The notes below the pieces were generated by a model. It saw only the letters and a list, made by a program, of their open reading frames with translations, ran no database searches and was not told the origin of the DNA. From assembly GCA_016124615.1 (NCBI GenBank), contig WGNF01000004.1, forward strand, positions 124,001 to 188,000: DNA of 64,000 nt. The letters run 5' to 3'. A program made the position numbers and the translations under genes. Origin of the DNA: Paracoccaceae bacterium (GTDB lineage Bacteria > Pseudomonadota > Alphaproteobacteria > Rhodobacterales > Rhodobacteraceae). Positions 1 through 8,952 of this stretch are shown piece by piece. The number at the start of each line of letters is the position of its first letter. Positions within the stretch are counted from its first letter, which is position 1.

Positions 1-168
1 GGCCGCCGTCAGCCCGGCCGCCCGCGCCGGGGCCAGCGCGGCCTCTGCCGCCTCGGCGTTGATGTCGATGATGCCGATGGCGGCGGCGCCTTCCGCCACG
101 GCCATCGCCGCGATCAGGGCGCCAAGCCCCGAACCACCGCCGACCACGATAACCGATAGCCCCTTCAT
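1..168 (-). CDS. SDR-family oxidoreductase, N-terminal part only (runs off window)
   Basis: The first 56 residues are visible, beginning MKGLSVIVVGGGSGLGALIA. This is the Rossmann start of a short-chain dehydrogenase/reductase with a GGGSGLG dinucleotide-binding motif at residues 10-16, and an acidic residue (IIDIN) after the second strand suggests NAD rather than NADP. The ATG follows the stop of the upstream SDR reading frame by a single base, so the two were one transcription unit. The catalytic Ser-Tyr-Lys lies outside the window, so substrate and completeness cannot be judged. Confidence 0.75.
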   Translation of the reverse strand, partial: MKGLSVIVVGGGSGLGALIAAMAVAEGAAAIGIIDINAEAAEAALAPARAAGLTAA

Positions 169-169
169 C

Positions 170-914
170 TCAGGCGTCCTTCTTCTTGGCCCCGGGCGGC
201 AGGCCCGGCAGGGTGGGCAGAATGTCGAACCGGGAAACGGTGGCCCGCCCCGGCAGGGCCAGAACGCCGGCCACCATGTCGGCCACGTCCTGCGGCTGGA
301 CGGCCGCGCCGCCCGCATACATGTCGGCCCGCTCCGTCTCGTTCAGCCGGTCACGGCCGGTCACGGTACAGCGCCGTCTCGATCCGGCCGGCGACGATCT
401 CTGTCACCCGCACGCCCGCCGGGGCCAGTTCCTGCCGCAACGCCTGCGCGAAAGCGCCAAGCGCCGCCTTGGTTGCGGCGTAAAGCGCGAAATTCGCTGA
501 AGGCGCATGGGCGGCGGTGGAGCCGGTGAAGAAGATATGCCCCACCCCCCGCGCGCGCATCCCCGGGGCGATCAGCCGCGTAAGGGCGAGAGTTGAGGTG
601 AGGTTCACCATCACCGTGCGTGCGATCTCGGCCGGGTCGGTGTCGCAGAACGGGGCGAGCGGCGGCATCAGCCCGGCGTTGTTCACCAGCACCTCGGGCG
701 CAAAGCCGTCAAGCGCGCGATCAAGCGCCACGGCATCGGCAAGGTCGATCTGCAGCGCGCGGATGCCCTCATGCCCCAGCTCGGCCAGGGCCGCGGCCTG
801 ACGACCGATGCCAGTCACCTCGTAGCCCTTGTCGCGCAGCGCCAAGGCGATTGCCCGCCCTATCCCGCTGGTCGCGCCGGTAACCAAAGCCTTCTGCATC
901 AGCCGCACCTCCAT
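170..914 (-). pseudogene. SDR-family oxidoreductase broken by a 10-bp tandem duplication
   Basis: Two overlapping frames together make one short-chain dehydrogenase of about 245 residues. The first (start at 914, or more likely 899 at MQKALVTGATSGIG) has the TGATSGIG cofactor loop, the NNAG motif, and the catalytic Ser plus YAATK (Tyr-x3-Lys), then hits a stop after ALYRDRP. The rest of the usual SDR tail (LNETERADMYAGG to KKKDA) continues in another frame down to 170. The break is exactly a tandem copy of the 10-mer CCGGTCACGG at 347-356 and 357-366; deleting one copy restores ALYRDRLNETERADMY. The catalytic core would be intact in the truncated product. It could be a real mutation, a slippage switch, or an assembly error. 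Confidence 0.85.
347..366. repeat. 10-bp tandem duplication causing a frameshift
   Basis: Two perfect adjacent copies of CCGGTCACGG. The repeat length is not a multiple of three, so loss or gain of one unit switches the SDR gene on or off the full-length frame. Confidence 0.9.
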
Positions 915-950
915 CCATCAAAGATGGCGCGTGCGGGCCGGTCGCGACAT

Positions 951-989
951 CAAGAAAAAGCAGCGATCGTCAAGTTCCTCTTGCCCTTC
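951..989 (-). promoter_or_regulatory. Putative operator, copy 1 of 3 (upstream of the SDR unit)
   Basis: On the plus strand CAAGAA at 951 is followed after 12 bases by GTCAAG, five bases, then CTTGCCCTT. The CAAG-N5-CTTG core is an inverted repeat (971-983) and another CAAG lies exactly 20 bp away (951). The same spacing occurs at 10704-10741 and 12257-12294, each time upstream of a minus-strand gene. It lies between the LysR stop and the SDR start, 36-50 bp from the SDR start codon. The binding protein is not shown by sequence; the adjacent LysR is the obvious candidate. Confidence 0.55.
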
Positions 990-1005
990 GCCGCCGCGCC
1001 GCCGG

Positions 1006-1932
1006 TCACGCGCCCTTGGTCTCCGGGCGTTCCCAATCCTCGCTGGCAACCCAGGCGCAGAAGGCGGAAACCGGGCGGACGCGGCGATGCGATTTCGGCA
1101 GCACCAGGTAGAAGCCGGGGATTTCCGCCTCCGGCATTCCTGCCATCACCTCAAGGCCGAAGGGCGCCACCAGCTTGCCGATCTTCAGATCCTCGGCCGC
1201 GTCGATGGTCGAGATCAGCCCGACACCAAGCCCCGCCAGCGTGGCGCGCCGCATCGTCGCCGCGTCCTGAAACCGCAGGTCGTGCGGCGAGTTGCGAGGC
1301 TCCACCCCGAGGTGGCGCAGCACGTTGGCCCAGAGCGTATCCGACAGCACCGGATGCAAAAGCGGCACCTCCAGCAGGTCGGCCGGCGAGTTCAGGCGGA
1401 CGCCGAATTCCGGCGTGCAGCAGATCACCTTCAGGTCGCGCAGCAGCAGGGTCTGGTCGTAGGGCTTCCAGCCGCCGAAGCCCCACTGGATCGCCACATC
1501 GACATCGTCGGCGATGAAATCCGGCAGGTCCACCATTGTGGTCAGCCGCAGGTCGGCCCCCGGCAGGATCTCGCGGAACCGCGCGATGCGGTCGAGCAGG
1601 TAGCGGGTGGCGAAATAGGGGCTGGCATTCACGTTGATGCGGTTGCGGTGGCCGACCTTGGTCACCCGCCGCACGCCCTCCGCAATCTCGTCGAACCCCG
1701 CCTGGATGAAATGCGACAGCAGGATGGCCTGCTCGTTCGGCTCGATCGCCCTGCCCTTGCGCTCGAAGAGTTCAAGGCCCAGCGTATCCTCCAAGAGCTT
1801 GATCTGCTGGCTGACGGCCTGCGGCGACACCAGCAGTTCATCGGCGGCGCTGCGAAAGCTGCGGTGCCGCACCACGGTGTGAAACACCCGCAGCGCGTTC
1901 AGCGACGGCAGGCGCGGCGCGCGCGTATTCAT
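1006..1932 (-). CDS. LysR-family transcriptional regulator (GcvA-like)
   Basis: The 308-residue protein has the usual LysR plan. A winged helix-turn-helix occupies roughly residues 10-69 (RSFRSAADELLVSPQAVSQQ then KLLEDTLGLELFER), followed by a periplasmic-binding-like effector domain starting near residue 90 (INVNASPYFATRYLLDRIARF). I start at MNTRAPRLPSL because the open frame upstream adds only an Arg-rich stretch and a GAGGG Shine-Dalgarno sits just before this ATG. It lies between a six-gene catabolic operon (ending at 2009) and the SDR unit, all on the minus strand, which makes it the likely local regulator. Its effector is unknown. Confidence 0.9.
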   Translation of the reverse strand: MNTRAPRLPSLNALRVFHTVVRHRSFRSAADELLVSPQAVSQQIKLLEDTLGLELFERKGRAIEPNEQAILLSHFIQAGFDEIAEGVRRVTKVGHRNRINVNASPYFATRYLLDRIARFREILPGADLRLTTMVDLPDFIADDVDVAIQWGFGGWKPYDQTLLLRDLKVICCTPEFGVRLNSPADLLEVPLLHPVLSDTLWANVLRHLGVEPRNSPHDLRFQDAATMRRATLAGLGVGLISTIDAAEDLKIGKLVAPFGLEVMAGMPEAEIPGFYLVLPKSHRRVRPVSAFCAWVASEDWERPETKGA

Positions 1933-2008
1933 CGCCCGCCCCTCACGTTCCCGCCCTGCACCCACAGTATCCGGGCCATTCTGCCCCCTTTCGGCTGGCC
2001 GAACCCTA

Positions 2009-3214
2009 TCAGATCACGGCCTTTTCCACAAAGGGCCGGTTCTCGGCGATCCGCTCATAGCCGACCTCCGACAGGTCCAATGTGCGGAACCCGCCATAAG
2101 TGATCAGTTCCGACACCGCCCGACCAGCCGCCGGTCCCTGCTGCAGCCCGTGCCCGGAAAAGCCGTTGGCGAAGAGGAAGTTCGTCACCTCCGGGTGGCG
2201 CCCCACGATCAGGTTGTGGTCGAGCGCGTTGAAATCGTAATGCCCGGCCCACTGGTTCACCACCTTGATCGCCTCGAACGCCGCAGACCGTTCGGCGAGC
2301 GTGGGCCAGATGACCTCCTCGAACTCCTCGTGGCGCGGCTCGAAATCGTCCCAATCCACCGCGGGGTCTTCGACCGGAGCGCAGCCGGTCAGGAAGAACC
2401 GCCCCTCGGGCCGACAGAAGACGCCGGTGGGGTCGATCATCAAGGGCAGGCGGCCGCCGTTCACCGCCGCGCTGCCTTCGGGCGTCTGCGCGCAATCGAA
2501 CACGAACAGCGTGCGCTTCCTCGGCTCTACCGGCACATCAAGGCCAGCCATCCGCGCCGTCAGCGCGGCACGCGGGCCCGAGGCGTTCACCACCGTGCCC
2601 GCCTGCACCGTCACCCCGGATTTCAGCGTGACCGAGGTCACCCGCGCCCCCGCCCGCCCGATCGCCACCACCTCGTCGGTCACATAGTCGGCACCCTGCG
2701 CGCGCGCCTTGGCGCGGAAGCCGAACATCAGGCCGGTGTTGTTGAACCACCCCTCGCCCGAGCGGCCATAGGACGCCAGCAGGATATCCGCCACCCGCAG
2801 ATGCGGGAACGCCTGCGCCAGCTCGTCCGGCCCCCACAGCACCACGTCGGCCCCGCAGGCGCGCTGCACCGCGTGGTTCTCGCGCAGTACCTGAGCCTGC
2901 GCCGCAGTATTGGCGAGGAAGAGGTAACCGCCCTCGTGGAAGTTCAGGTCGGGCCGGTCGTCGCCCACCCGCATGGTTTCGGCGAAGCCCTTGATGAAGG
3001 TCGCGCCGAACTGGCTGATCTGCACGTTGATCGGGTTCGAGAACTGCACCCGGATCGACGACGACGACAGCGAGGTGGAGGCGAAGCGGTAGGTTGGATC
3101 GCGTTCCACGACCAGAACGGAGCCTGTGAAATCCGGGTTCGCCGTCAGGAAATAGGCGACCGCCGAGCCAATGACGGCCCCGCCGACGATCACCACGTCA
3201 TAGCTATCCCTCAT
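2009..3214 (-). CDS. FAD-dependent oxidoreductase (DAO/FOXRED1-type)
   Basis: The 401-residue protein starts MRDSYDVVIVGGAVIGSAVA, a dinucleotide-binding motif for FAD at residues 6-20, with an acidic strand end (VVERDP) near residue 35. The C-terminal FANGFSGHGLQQGPAAGR is the second FAD contact typical of D-amino-acid oxidase and sarcosine-oxidase-like enzymes, so it probably oxidises a secondary or D-amine. The SSSSIRVQFS segment near residue 50-60 matches the FOXRED1-like branch. The ATG overlaps the stop of the upstream epimerase by four bases. It is the last gene of a six-gene coupled operon. Substrate is not deducible from sequence. Confidence 0.85.
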   Translation of the reverse strand: MRDSYDVVIVGGAVIGSAVAYFLTANPDFTGSVLVVERDPTYRFASTSLSSSSIRVQFSNPINVQISQFGATFIKGFAETMRVGDDRPDLNFHEGGYLFLANTAAQAQVLRENHAVQRACGADVVLWGPDELAQAFPHLRVADILLASYGRSGEGWFNNTGLMFGFRAKARAQGADYVTDEVVAIGRAGARVTSVTLKSGVTVQAGTVVNASGPRAALTARMAGLDVPVEPRKRTLFVFDCAQTPEGSAAVNGGRLPLMIDPTGVFCRPEGRFFLTGCAPVEDPAVDWDDFEPRHEEFEEVIWPTLAERSAAFEAIKVVNQWAGHYDFNALDHNLIVGRHPEVTNFLFANGFSGHGLQQGPAAGRAVSELITYGGFRTLDLSEVGYERIAENRPFVEKAVI

Positions 3215-4032
3215 CGCTTCGACTCGTCGTCGGGGTGCGGCAGGTCGACAAACCAGCCGCCGAGGAAGCGCACGGCGGGGGCATCTGGATGCGCCGCCGG
3301 CACCCGCGCCTCGACCTCGGCGCGCAGCGGTTCGGTCGTGTCCTGCGGCACGAAACCGATGTGCTCGGCCAGCCGGTTGTCGACCATCCGGTGCCGGTTG
3401 TTCGAGGTACCGAAGACGATGGAATGGGCCGCTCGCGGCGCCGTCAGCGCCGCCTCGACCAGCCGCACGCAATCGTCGAAGGTCAGCATCGACCAGAGGA
3501 GCCGCCGGTCGGTGTATTGGTCGAACGAGGAAAAGATGCGCAACGCCACGCTCTCGATGCCGAATTTGTCCCAGTAGAGCCGCCCGAGATCCTCCACGAA
3601 GCATTTCGACAGGCCATAAAGGGTGTCGGGCCGATGCGGCGCGCTGGCGTCGATGTGGTCCTCGATCTTGTGGTAGCCGATGGCGTGGACCGAGGAGGAA
3701 TAGACCACCCGCTTTACGCCCGCCCGCCGCGCGCCCTCGTAGATGTTGTAGCTGCCGCGGATATTGGCGTTCAGGATGGTTTCCCACGCGGTTTCCAGCG
3801 GCGCGCCGCCGAAATGCACGATGGCCTGCACCCCCTCGGTCATCCGTATCACCGCGGCCTCGTCGGCAAGGTCGCAGATCACCGCCTCTTCGTTGGGCGC
3901 CAGATCGTCGATTGCCACCCGGTCGGAAACGCGCAGGCGGCGGCAGAGCGGGCCAAGGCCGCGCCGCAGGTGGGTGCCAAGCCGCCCGGCGGCGCCGGTC
4001 AGCAGGATCGTGTCGAAGGGCGGCTGGGTCAT
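3211..4032 (-). CDS. NAD-dependent epimerase/dehydratase, uronate dehydrogenase-like
   Basis: The 273-residue extended SDR has GAAGRLG at residues 13-19 for NAD binding and a catalytic Ser111-113 / Tyr139-x3-Lys143 set (YSSS and YGLSK). Length, the VHFGG segment and the ANIRGSYNIYEGAR helix resemble bacterial uronate dehydrogenases, which oxidise hexuronates to lactones, but related NAD epimerases share these traits. It overlaps both neighbours by ATGA, so it is translated together with an aminotransferase and an FAD oxidase; that is not a usual uronate pathway context. I hold the family as sure and the substrate as a guess. Confidence 0.8.
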   Translation of the reverse strand: MTQPPFDTILLTGAAGRLGTHLRRGLGPLCRRLRVSDRVAIDDLAPNEEAVICDLADEAAVIRMTEGVQAIVHFGGAPLETAWETILNANIRGSYNIYEGARRAGVKRVVYSSSVHAIGYHKIEDHIDASAPHRPDTLYGLSKCFVEDLGRLYWDKFGIESVALRIFSSFDQYTDRRLLWSMLTFDDCVRLVEAALTAPRAAHSIVFGTSNNRHRMVDNRLAEHIGFVPQDTTEPLRAEVEARVPAAHPDAPAVRFLGGWFVDLPHPDDESKR

Positions 4033-5249
4033 CGGGGCTCCTTGGCAGGCGAAAGCCGGGCAACGGCGGCAGCGATACGGGAAATCGCCTCGGCCAGCGT
4101 CGCATCGGCGGTGGCGGTCGAGATGCGGACATAGGGTGACAGACCATAGGCCGCGCCGGGCACCGCCGCCACCCGCCCCTCGGCCAGCAGGTAGGCGGCG
4201 ACGGTGGCATCGTCGGCCAGCACCGTGCCGCCCGGCGTCGTGCGGCCGATCAGCCCGGCGCAGCCGATATAGGCATAGAACGCGCCCTCGGGCGGCAGCA
4301 GGGTCAGGCCGGGGATGCCGGCCACCCCCGCCACGACCAGATCGCGCCGCCGCTCGAAGGCCGCACGGAAGGTGGCGATGCAGTCCTGCGGGCCGGTCAG
4401 CGCGGCCAGTGCCGCCGCCTGACAGGGCGCGGCGACCGAGGTGCAGGACTGGCTCTGGATCGTGGCCATCGCCTTCACCAGCGGCGCGGGCCCGGCGGCA
4501 TAGCCGACGCGCCAGCCGGTCATCGCGTAGGACTTGGAAACCCCGTTCACGATCAGCGTGCGGTCGCGCAACGCCGGGCAAGCCTGCCCGAACGAGGTGA
4601 ACGGGCGCCCGTCGAACAGGATGTGTTCGTAAATCTCATCCGACAGGATCAGCACCTGCGGGTGCTTGGCCAGCACGGCGCCGAGGGCCGCCAGCGCCGC
4701 CGCCGGGTAGGCCGCGCCGGAGGGGTTGCCCGGCGAGTTCAGGATCAGCCATTTGGTGCGCGGCGTGATCGCCGCCTCCAGCGCCTCGGGTGTCAGGCGA
4801 AAGCGGTGTTCGGCCGCACAGGGCACGGTGACCGGCACGCCGCCCAAGAGCTTCACCATCTCGGGGTAGGAGACGAAATAGGGCGCGGGCAGGATCACCT
4901 CGTCGCCCGGTTCCAACGTGGCCATCAGCGCGTTGAAGATGATCTGCTTGGCGCCGTTCGCCACCACGATGTCGTCGGGGGTATAGGCAAGCCCGTTCTC
5001 GCGCCGGAACTTTTCGGCGATGGCGGCACGCAGCGCGGGTGTACCCGCTGCGGCGGTGTAAAGCGTGTCGCCCGCCCGCGCGGCGACGGCGGCCGCGTCG
5101 ATGATGTGCGACGGCGTCGAAAAGTCGGGTTCGCCCAGCCCTAGGTCGATCACATCGATGCCCGTCGCCCGCAGCGCCTTGGCGGCCTGGCTGACCGCCA
5201 TCGAGGCCGAGGGTTTCACGGCCGACAGGCGGCTTGCAATATAGCTCAT
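4029..5249 (-). CDS. Class I/II PLP-dependent aminotransferase
   Basis: The 406-residue enzyme has the fold type I aspartate-aminotransferase signature. NSPGNPSG at 171-178 carries the conserved Asn, SDEIYEH at 203-209 the Asp that contacts the pyridine nitrogen, and VSKSYAMTGWRVGY around 237-250 the Schiff-base Lys239. The C-terminal YVRIS supplies the Arg for the substrate carboxylate. It resembles the AspB/aromatic subgroup, so the amino donor is probably Glu or Asp. Start and stop both overlap neighbours by ATGA inside the six-gene operon, between hydantoinase B and the epimerase. Confidence 0.88.
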   Translation of the reverse strand: MSYIASRLSAVKPSASMAVSQAAKALRATGIDVIDLGLGEPDFSTPSHIIDAAAVAARAGDTLYTAAAGTPALRAAIAEKFRRENGLAYTPDDIVVANGAKQIIFNALMATLEPGDEVILPAPYFVSYPEMVKLLGGVPVTVPCAAEHRFRLTPEALEAAITPRTKWLILNSPGNPSGAAYPAAALAALGAVLAKHPQVLILSDEIYEHILFDGRPFTSFGQACPALRDRTLIVNGVSKSYAMTGWRVGYAAGPAPLVKAMATIQSQSCTSVAAPCQAAALAALTGPQDCIATFRAAFERRRDLVVAGVAGIPGLTLLPPEGAFYAYIGCAGLIGRTTPGGTVLADDATVAAYLLAEGRVAAVPGAAYGLSPYVRISTATADATLAEAISRIAAAVARLSPAKEPR

Positions 5250-6868
5250 TCCCCGGCCTCCGCCAGATAGCCCTTCGCTTGGTCCTCGGCCCGCGCCTGC
5301 GCATCGCGCTGCGTCGGGTCGCCAAAGCCGCCGCCGCCGGGCAGCTGCAACACCAGCCTGCGACCTGCCGGAACGTGCTGCCAGCCCTTGGGTTTCAGCC
5401 GCGTGCCGTCATCCAGCGTCACGGCCCCAGCGGCCCCGTCCAAGCCGCCGTCGCGGCCCTTCGCGGGGTGGCTGACCCGGTCGAACATGGCCGAGAAGTC
5501 GAATTCATGCCCCGGCGCCGCCTCGATCTCGATTGTCTGGCCCAGCCCGCCGCGAAACGCGCCCTCGCCGCCCGAACCGGGGCGCAGTTCCTTGCGCCAG
5601 ACGACGATGGGCCCGGTCTGCTCTGTCGCCTCGATCGGCATCGTCATCACGCCTGAAGGGAAGGCGGTGGCCGACAGCCCGTCCAGCCCCGGCCGGGCGC
5701 CCATGCCGCCAGAGTTGAACATCAGAATCTCCGCCCGCCGCCCCGGCTGGCCCGCCTCCGGCCGCACCGAAATGTGGATGTTCCACAGCGCGGCGGCGCC
5801 TTCGGCAAGGATCTGGCCCGGCAGCGCCTTGGCCAGCGCGCCCAGAACGAGGTCGGGCACCATATGGCCGATCACATGGCGCAGGCTGACCGGCGCAGGC
5901 CGCGCGGCGTTCAGGATGTTGGCCGGCGAGGAGATGGTGAACAGGTCAAGCGAGGCCCAGTTGTTCGGGATATCAGGCGCCACCACGCATTTCAGCGCGT
6001 AGCAGGCATAGGCCTTGGTGTAGATGATCGGCACGTTGATGCCCCAGCGGCTGACGCCATCGGTGCCGGTAAAGTCGACGTTCACCCTTTCCGCGCCGAT
6101 CTCGACCGTCGCCGCCAGCCGCACCGGGCTGTCGTAGCCATCGGTCAAGAGCGCGCTGGACCACGTTCCGCGGGGCAAGGCCGCGATCCGCTCCAGCATC
6201 GCGGCGCGGGTGCGCGAGAAGATGAATTCGCCGAGGCTGTCGAGCGAGGTCAGCCCGATTTCCTGCATCATGTCGATCAGGCGGCGGTGGCCCACGTCGT
6301 TGCAGGCCGCCAGCGAGTAGAAATCGCCCACCACCTGGTTCGGTTCGCGCACATTGGCGCGCAGCAGGCTTACGAGGGTCTGGTTCACCTCGCCCCGCTC
6401 GGCGAACTTCATGATCGGGATCTGGATACCTTCCTCGTAGACCGATTTGCCATCCGCCCCGAAGCCACGCCCGCCCACGTCGACCACATGGGCGGTGCAA
6501 GCGAAGAAGCCCACCAGCCGGTCGCCCAGAAACGAGGGCGAGACCATCGTGATATCGTGCAGGTGCCCGGTGCCCTTCCACGGGTCGTTCGTCACATAGG
6601 TATCGCCGGGATACATGGTCTGGCGGGGGATTTCCGCGATGAAGTGCAGCACCGCCTCGGCCATCGTGTTCACATGCCCCGGCGTGCCGGTGACCGCCTG
6701 CGCCAGCATCCGCCCTTCAGGGTCGAACACCCCCGCCGACAGGTCGCCCGCCTCGCGCACCGAGGTGGAAAAGGCGGTGCGCAGCAGCGTCATCGCCTGT
6801 TCCTCGACCACCGAGATCAGGCGGTTCCACATCACCTGCATGCGGATGTCTTCGATGCTGCCGGTCAT
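5246..6868 (-). CDS. Hydantoinase B / 5-oxoprolinase family, beta subunit
   Basis: At 540 residues this is the normal size for HyuB. Typical segments are DLSAGVFDPEGRMLAQ, TPGHVNTMAEAV, GDTYVTNDPWKGTGHL and, in the second half, RHVIGHMVPDLVLGAL and GGEGAFRGGLGQ, ending with a Gly-rich LQLPGGGGFGDP. These enzymes pair with HyuA for ATP-dependent opening of cyclic amides (5-oxoproline, N-methylhydantoin) or, in acetone-carboxylase relatives, carboxylation. It overlaps hyuA and the aminotransferase by ATGA. The partner family is clear; the actual ring substrate cannot be read from the sequence. Confidence 0.9.
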   Translation of the reverse strand: MTGSIEDIRMQVMWNRLISVVEEQAMTLLRTAFSTSVREAGDLSAGVFDPEGRMLAQAVTGTPGHVNTMAEAVLHFIAEIPRQTMYPGDTYVTNDPWKGTGHLHDITMVSPSFLGDRLVGFFACTAHVVDVGGRGFGADGKSVYEEGIQIPIMKFAERGEVNQTLVSLLRANVREPNQVVGDFYSLAACNDVGHRRLIDMMQEIGLTSLDSLGEFIFSRTRAAMLERIAALPRGTWSSALLTDGYDSPVRLAATVEIGAERVNVDFTGTDGVSRWGINVPIIYTKAYACYALKCVVAPDIPNNWASLDLFTISSPANILNAARPAPVSLRHVIGHMVPDLVLGALAKALPGQILAEGAAALWNIHISVRPEAGQPGRRAEILMFNSGGMGARPGLDGLSATAFPSGVMTMPIEATEQTGPIVVWRKELRPGSGGEGAFRGGLGQTIEIEAAPGHEFDFSAMFDRVSHPAKGRDGGLDGAAGAVTLDDGTRLKPKGWQHVPAGRRLVLQLPGGGGFGDPTQRDAQARAEDQAKGYLAEAGE

Positions 6869-8952
6869 GCCGCGGCCTCCTTGCGGATCAGAAGCAGGCT
6901 GCCGTCCTGCTGGGTGACCGCGTCGAAGGGCGCGGTGACAACGGTCGAGGTTTCGCGTTCCACGATCACCGCGGGGCCCGCGACGCGCGACCCCGGCTGA
7001 AGGCTGGCGCGCTCGACGATGGCCGAGGGCAGCCAGTCGCCGCGCGAGGGGTCGAACACGGCGCGTGTCGCCGGGGCCGCAGCCGTGCGATCGCCGAGGG
7101 TCAGCGCGATACGCGGCGGCAGCGGGCGGGTATCCTCGGCCTTCACCGAGAAGGTGACGACCTCAATCTCCAGCCCGTCAAGCCCGTCGATGGCGCGGCC
7201 GAAGAAGCGGGCATAGGCCTCGCGGAAGCTTTGCCGCAGGTGGTCCGCGTCGGCCGCGGTAAAGGGGCGGTCGGGCAGCGGCACCGGAATCTCCCATCCC
7301 TGGCCCGCATAGCGCATGAAGGCGGTGCTTTCACGGCGGATCGGGCCATCGGTCCCGGCGCGCACGAAGCCTTCGGCCGTCTCGGTCAGCTCTGCAATCA
7401 GGGCGTTCACCGCCCCGGCGTCGAAGGCCGACAGGCGCACCAGCCGCGAGGCCAGCGCCTCATAGCCAAAGGGCGCCCGCAGGAACCCGATGGCCGAGCC
7501 CACCCCGGCGCCCGGCGGCACCAGACAGCGGTCGATCCCCAGCTTCTCGCACAGCCGCGCCGCATGCAGCGGGGCCGCACCGCCGAAGGCAATCATCACG
7601 TTGTCCGAGATGTTCTTGCCGTTTTCCACCGCGTGAACGCGGGCCGCGTTGGCCATGTTCTCGTCCACCACCTCGCAGATGCCGAAGGCGGCGGGTTCCA
7701 CGCCAAGGCCGAGACGGTCGCCCACCTGATGCGCAATCGCCCGCGCCGCAAGGTCGGTGGCCAGCCGGATCGCGCCGCCCGCGAAATTGTCGGGGTCGAG
7801 CTTGCCCAGCACAAGGTCCGCATCGGTGATCGCAGGCCGTTCACCGCCGCGCTGGTAGCAGGCGGGGCCCGGTTCCGACCCGGCCGACTCCGGCCCGGTC
7901 TGGATGCGCCCCATCGCGTCCACCCAGGCCAGCGAGCCGCCGCCCGCGCCGATCTCGATCATCTCGATGACGGGGATCGAGATCGGCATGCCAGAGCCCT
8001 TGGCGAAACGGGTGGTGCGCGCGACCTCGAACGTGCGGGCGGTTTTCGGCGCGAAATCCTCGATCAGGCAGATCTTTGCCGTGGTGCCGCCCATGTCGTA
8101 GCTGACCACCTTTTCCAGCCCGAACCGCCGCGCGACATCAGCGGCAAAGATCGCGCCGCCCGCCGGACCGGATTCGACCAGCCGCACCGGGAACTCGGCC
8201 GCCGTTTCCACGGTGATCAGGCCGCCGCCCGAATGGATCATGAACACCGGGCAGGTGGCACCCATTGCCGCCAGCCGCACCTGCAGGCGGGTCAGATAAT
8301 CGGCCATCTGCGGGCGCACATAGGCATTGGCGCAAACGGTGTTGAACCGCTCGAACTCGCGCATCTGCGGCGAGACTTCCGAAGAGATCGAGATCGGCGC
8401 CGTCACCGCGCGGGCAAGGATATCGCGGGCGCGCCGCTCATGGTCGGGGTTCAGGTAGGCATGGATAAAGCCGATGGCCACCGCGCCGAAGCCCGCCGCC
8501 GCGATGCGGTCGGCCAGCGCTGCCAGCGCCGTCTCGTCCAGCGGCAGAAGTTCCTGCCCCTGCGCGCCGATCCGCCCGGCTACGGTAAAGCGGTCCTCGC
8601 GCGGGACCAGCGGCCGGGGCAGTTGCAGGTTCAGGTCGTATTGGTCGAACCGGCTTTCGGTCCGCATCTCGATCACGTCGCGGAAGCCTTCGGTGGTGAC
8701 AAAGGCGGTCCGCGCCCCCCGCCGCTCGATCAGCGCGTTGGTGGCGAGCGTGGTGCCGTGGATGACAATGTCGAGGTCGGCGGGCGTGATCCCGGCCTCG
8801 GCCATCACGATGGCGATGCCGTCGAGGATGGCCTGTTCCGGCGCGGCATAGGTCGTCAGCACCTTGGTCGAATGGATCCGGCCCCCGCACTCCAGCGCGA
8901 TGTCGGTGAAGGTACCGCCGATGTCGGCGCCAAGGCGGATCGGGGCTGTCAT
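6865..8952 (-). CDS. Hydantoinase A / 5-oxoprolinase family, ATP-binding subunit
   Basis: The 695-residue protein opens with GADIGGTFTDIALE (residues 8-21), the phosphate loop of the actin/ASKHA-like ATPase fold in HyuA, followed by HGTTLATNALIERRG and, mid-protein, SYDMGGTTAKICLIEDF, the second nucleotide-binding motif. The length matches stand-alone HyuA subunits, unlike the fused eukaryotic 5-oxoprolinase. It is coupled by ATGA both to the TPP enzyme upstream and hyuB downstream. I expect a cytosolic A/B complex hydrolysing or carboxylating a small cyclic or keto substrate at the cost of ATP. Confidence 0.92.
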   Translation of the reverse strand: MTAPIRLGADIGGTFTDIALECGGRIHSTKVLTTYAAPEQAILDGIAIVMAEAGITPADLDIVIHGTTLATNALIERRGARTAFVTTEGFRDVIEMRTESRFDQYDLNLQLPRPLVPREDRFTVAGRIGAQGQELLPLDETALAALADRIAAAGFGAVAIGFIHAYLNPDHERRARDILARAVTAPISISSEVSPQMREFERFNTVCANAYVRPQMADYLTRLQVRLAAMGATCPVFMIHSGGGLITVETAAEFPVRLVESGPAGGAIFAADVARRFGLEKVVSYDMGGTTAKICLIEDFAPKTARTFEVARTTRFAKGSGMPISIPVIEMIEIGAGGGSLAWVDAMGRIQTGPESAGSEPGPACYQRGGERPAITDADLVLGKLDPDNFAGGAIRLATDLAARAIAHQVGDRLGLGVEPAAFGICEVVDENMANAARVHAVENGKNISDNVMIAFGGAAPLHAARLCEKLGIDRCLVPPGAGVGSAIGFLRAPFGYEALASRLVRLSAFDAGAVNALIAELTETAEGFVRAGTDGPIRRESTAFMRYAGQGWEIPVPLPDRPFTAADADHLRQSFREAYARFFGRAIDGLDGLEIEVVTFSVKAEDTRPLPPRIALTLGDRTAAAPATRAVFDPSRGDWLPSAIVERASLQPGSRVAGPAVIVERETSTVVTAPFDAVTQQDGSLLLIRKEAAA

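Noticed and set aside
3211..4032. Firm annotation as uronate dehydrogenase (udh)
   Set aside because: Motifs are shared with many extended SDRs and the operon contains no other uronate gene, so no symbol was given.
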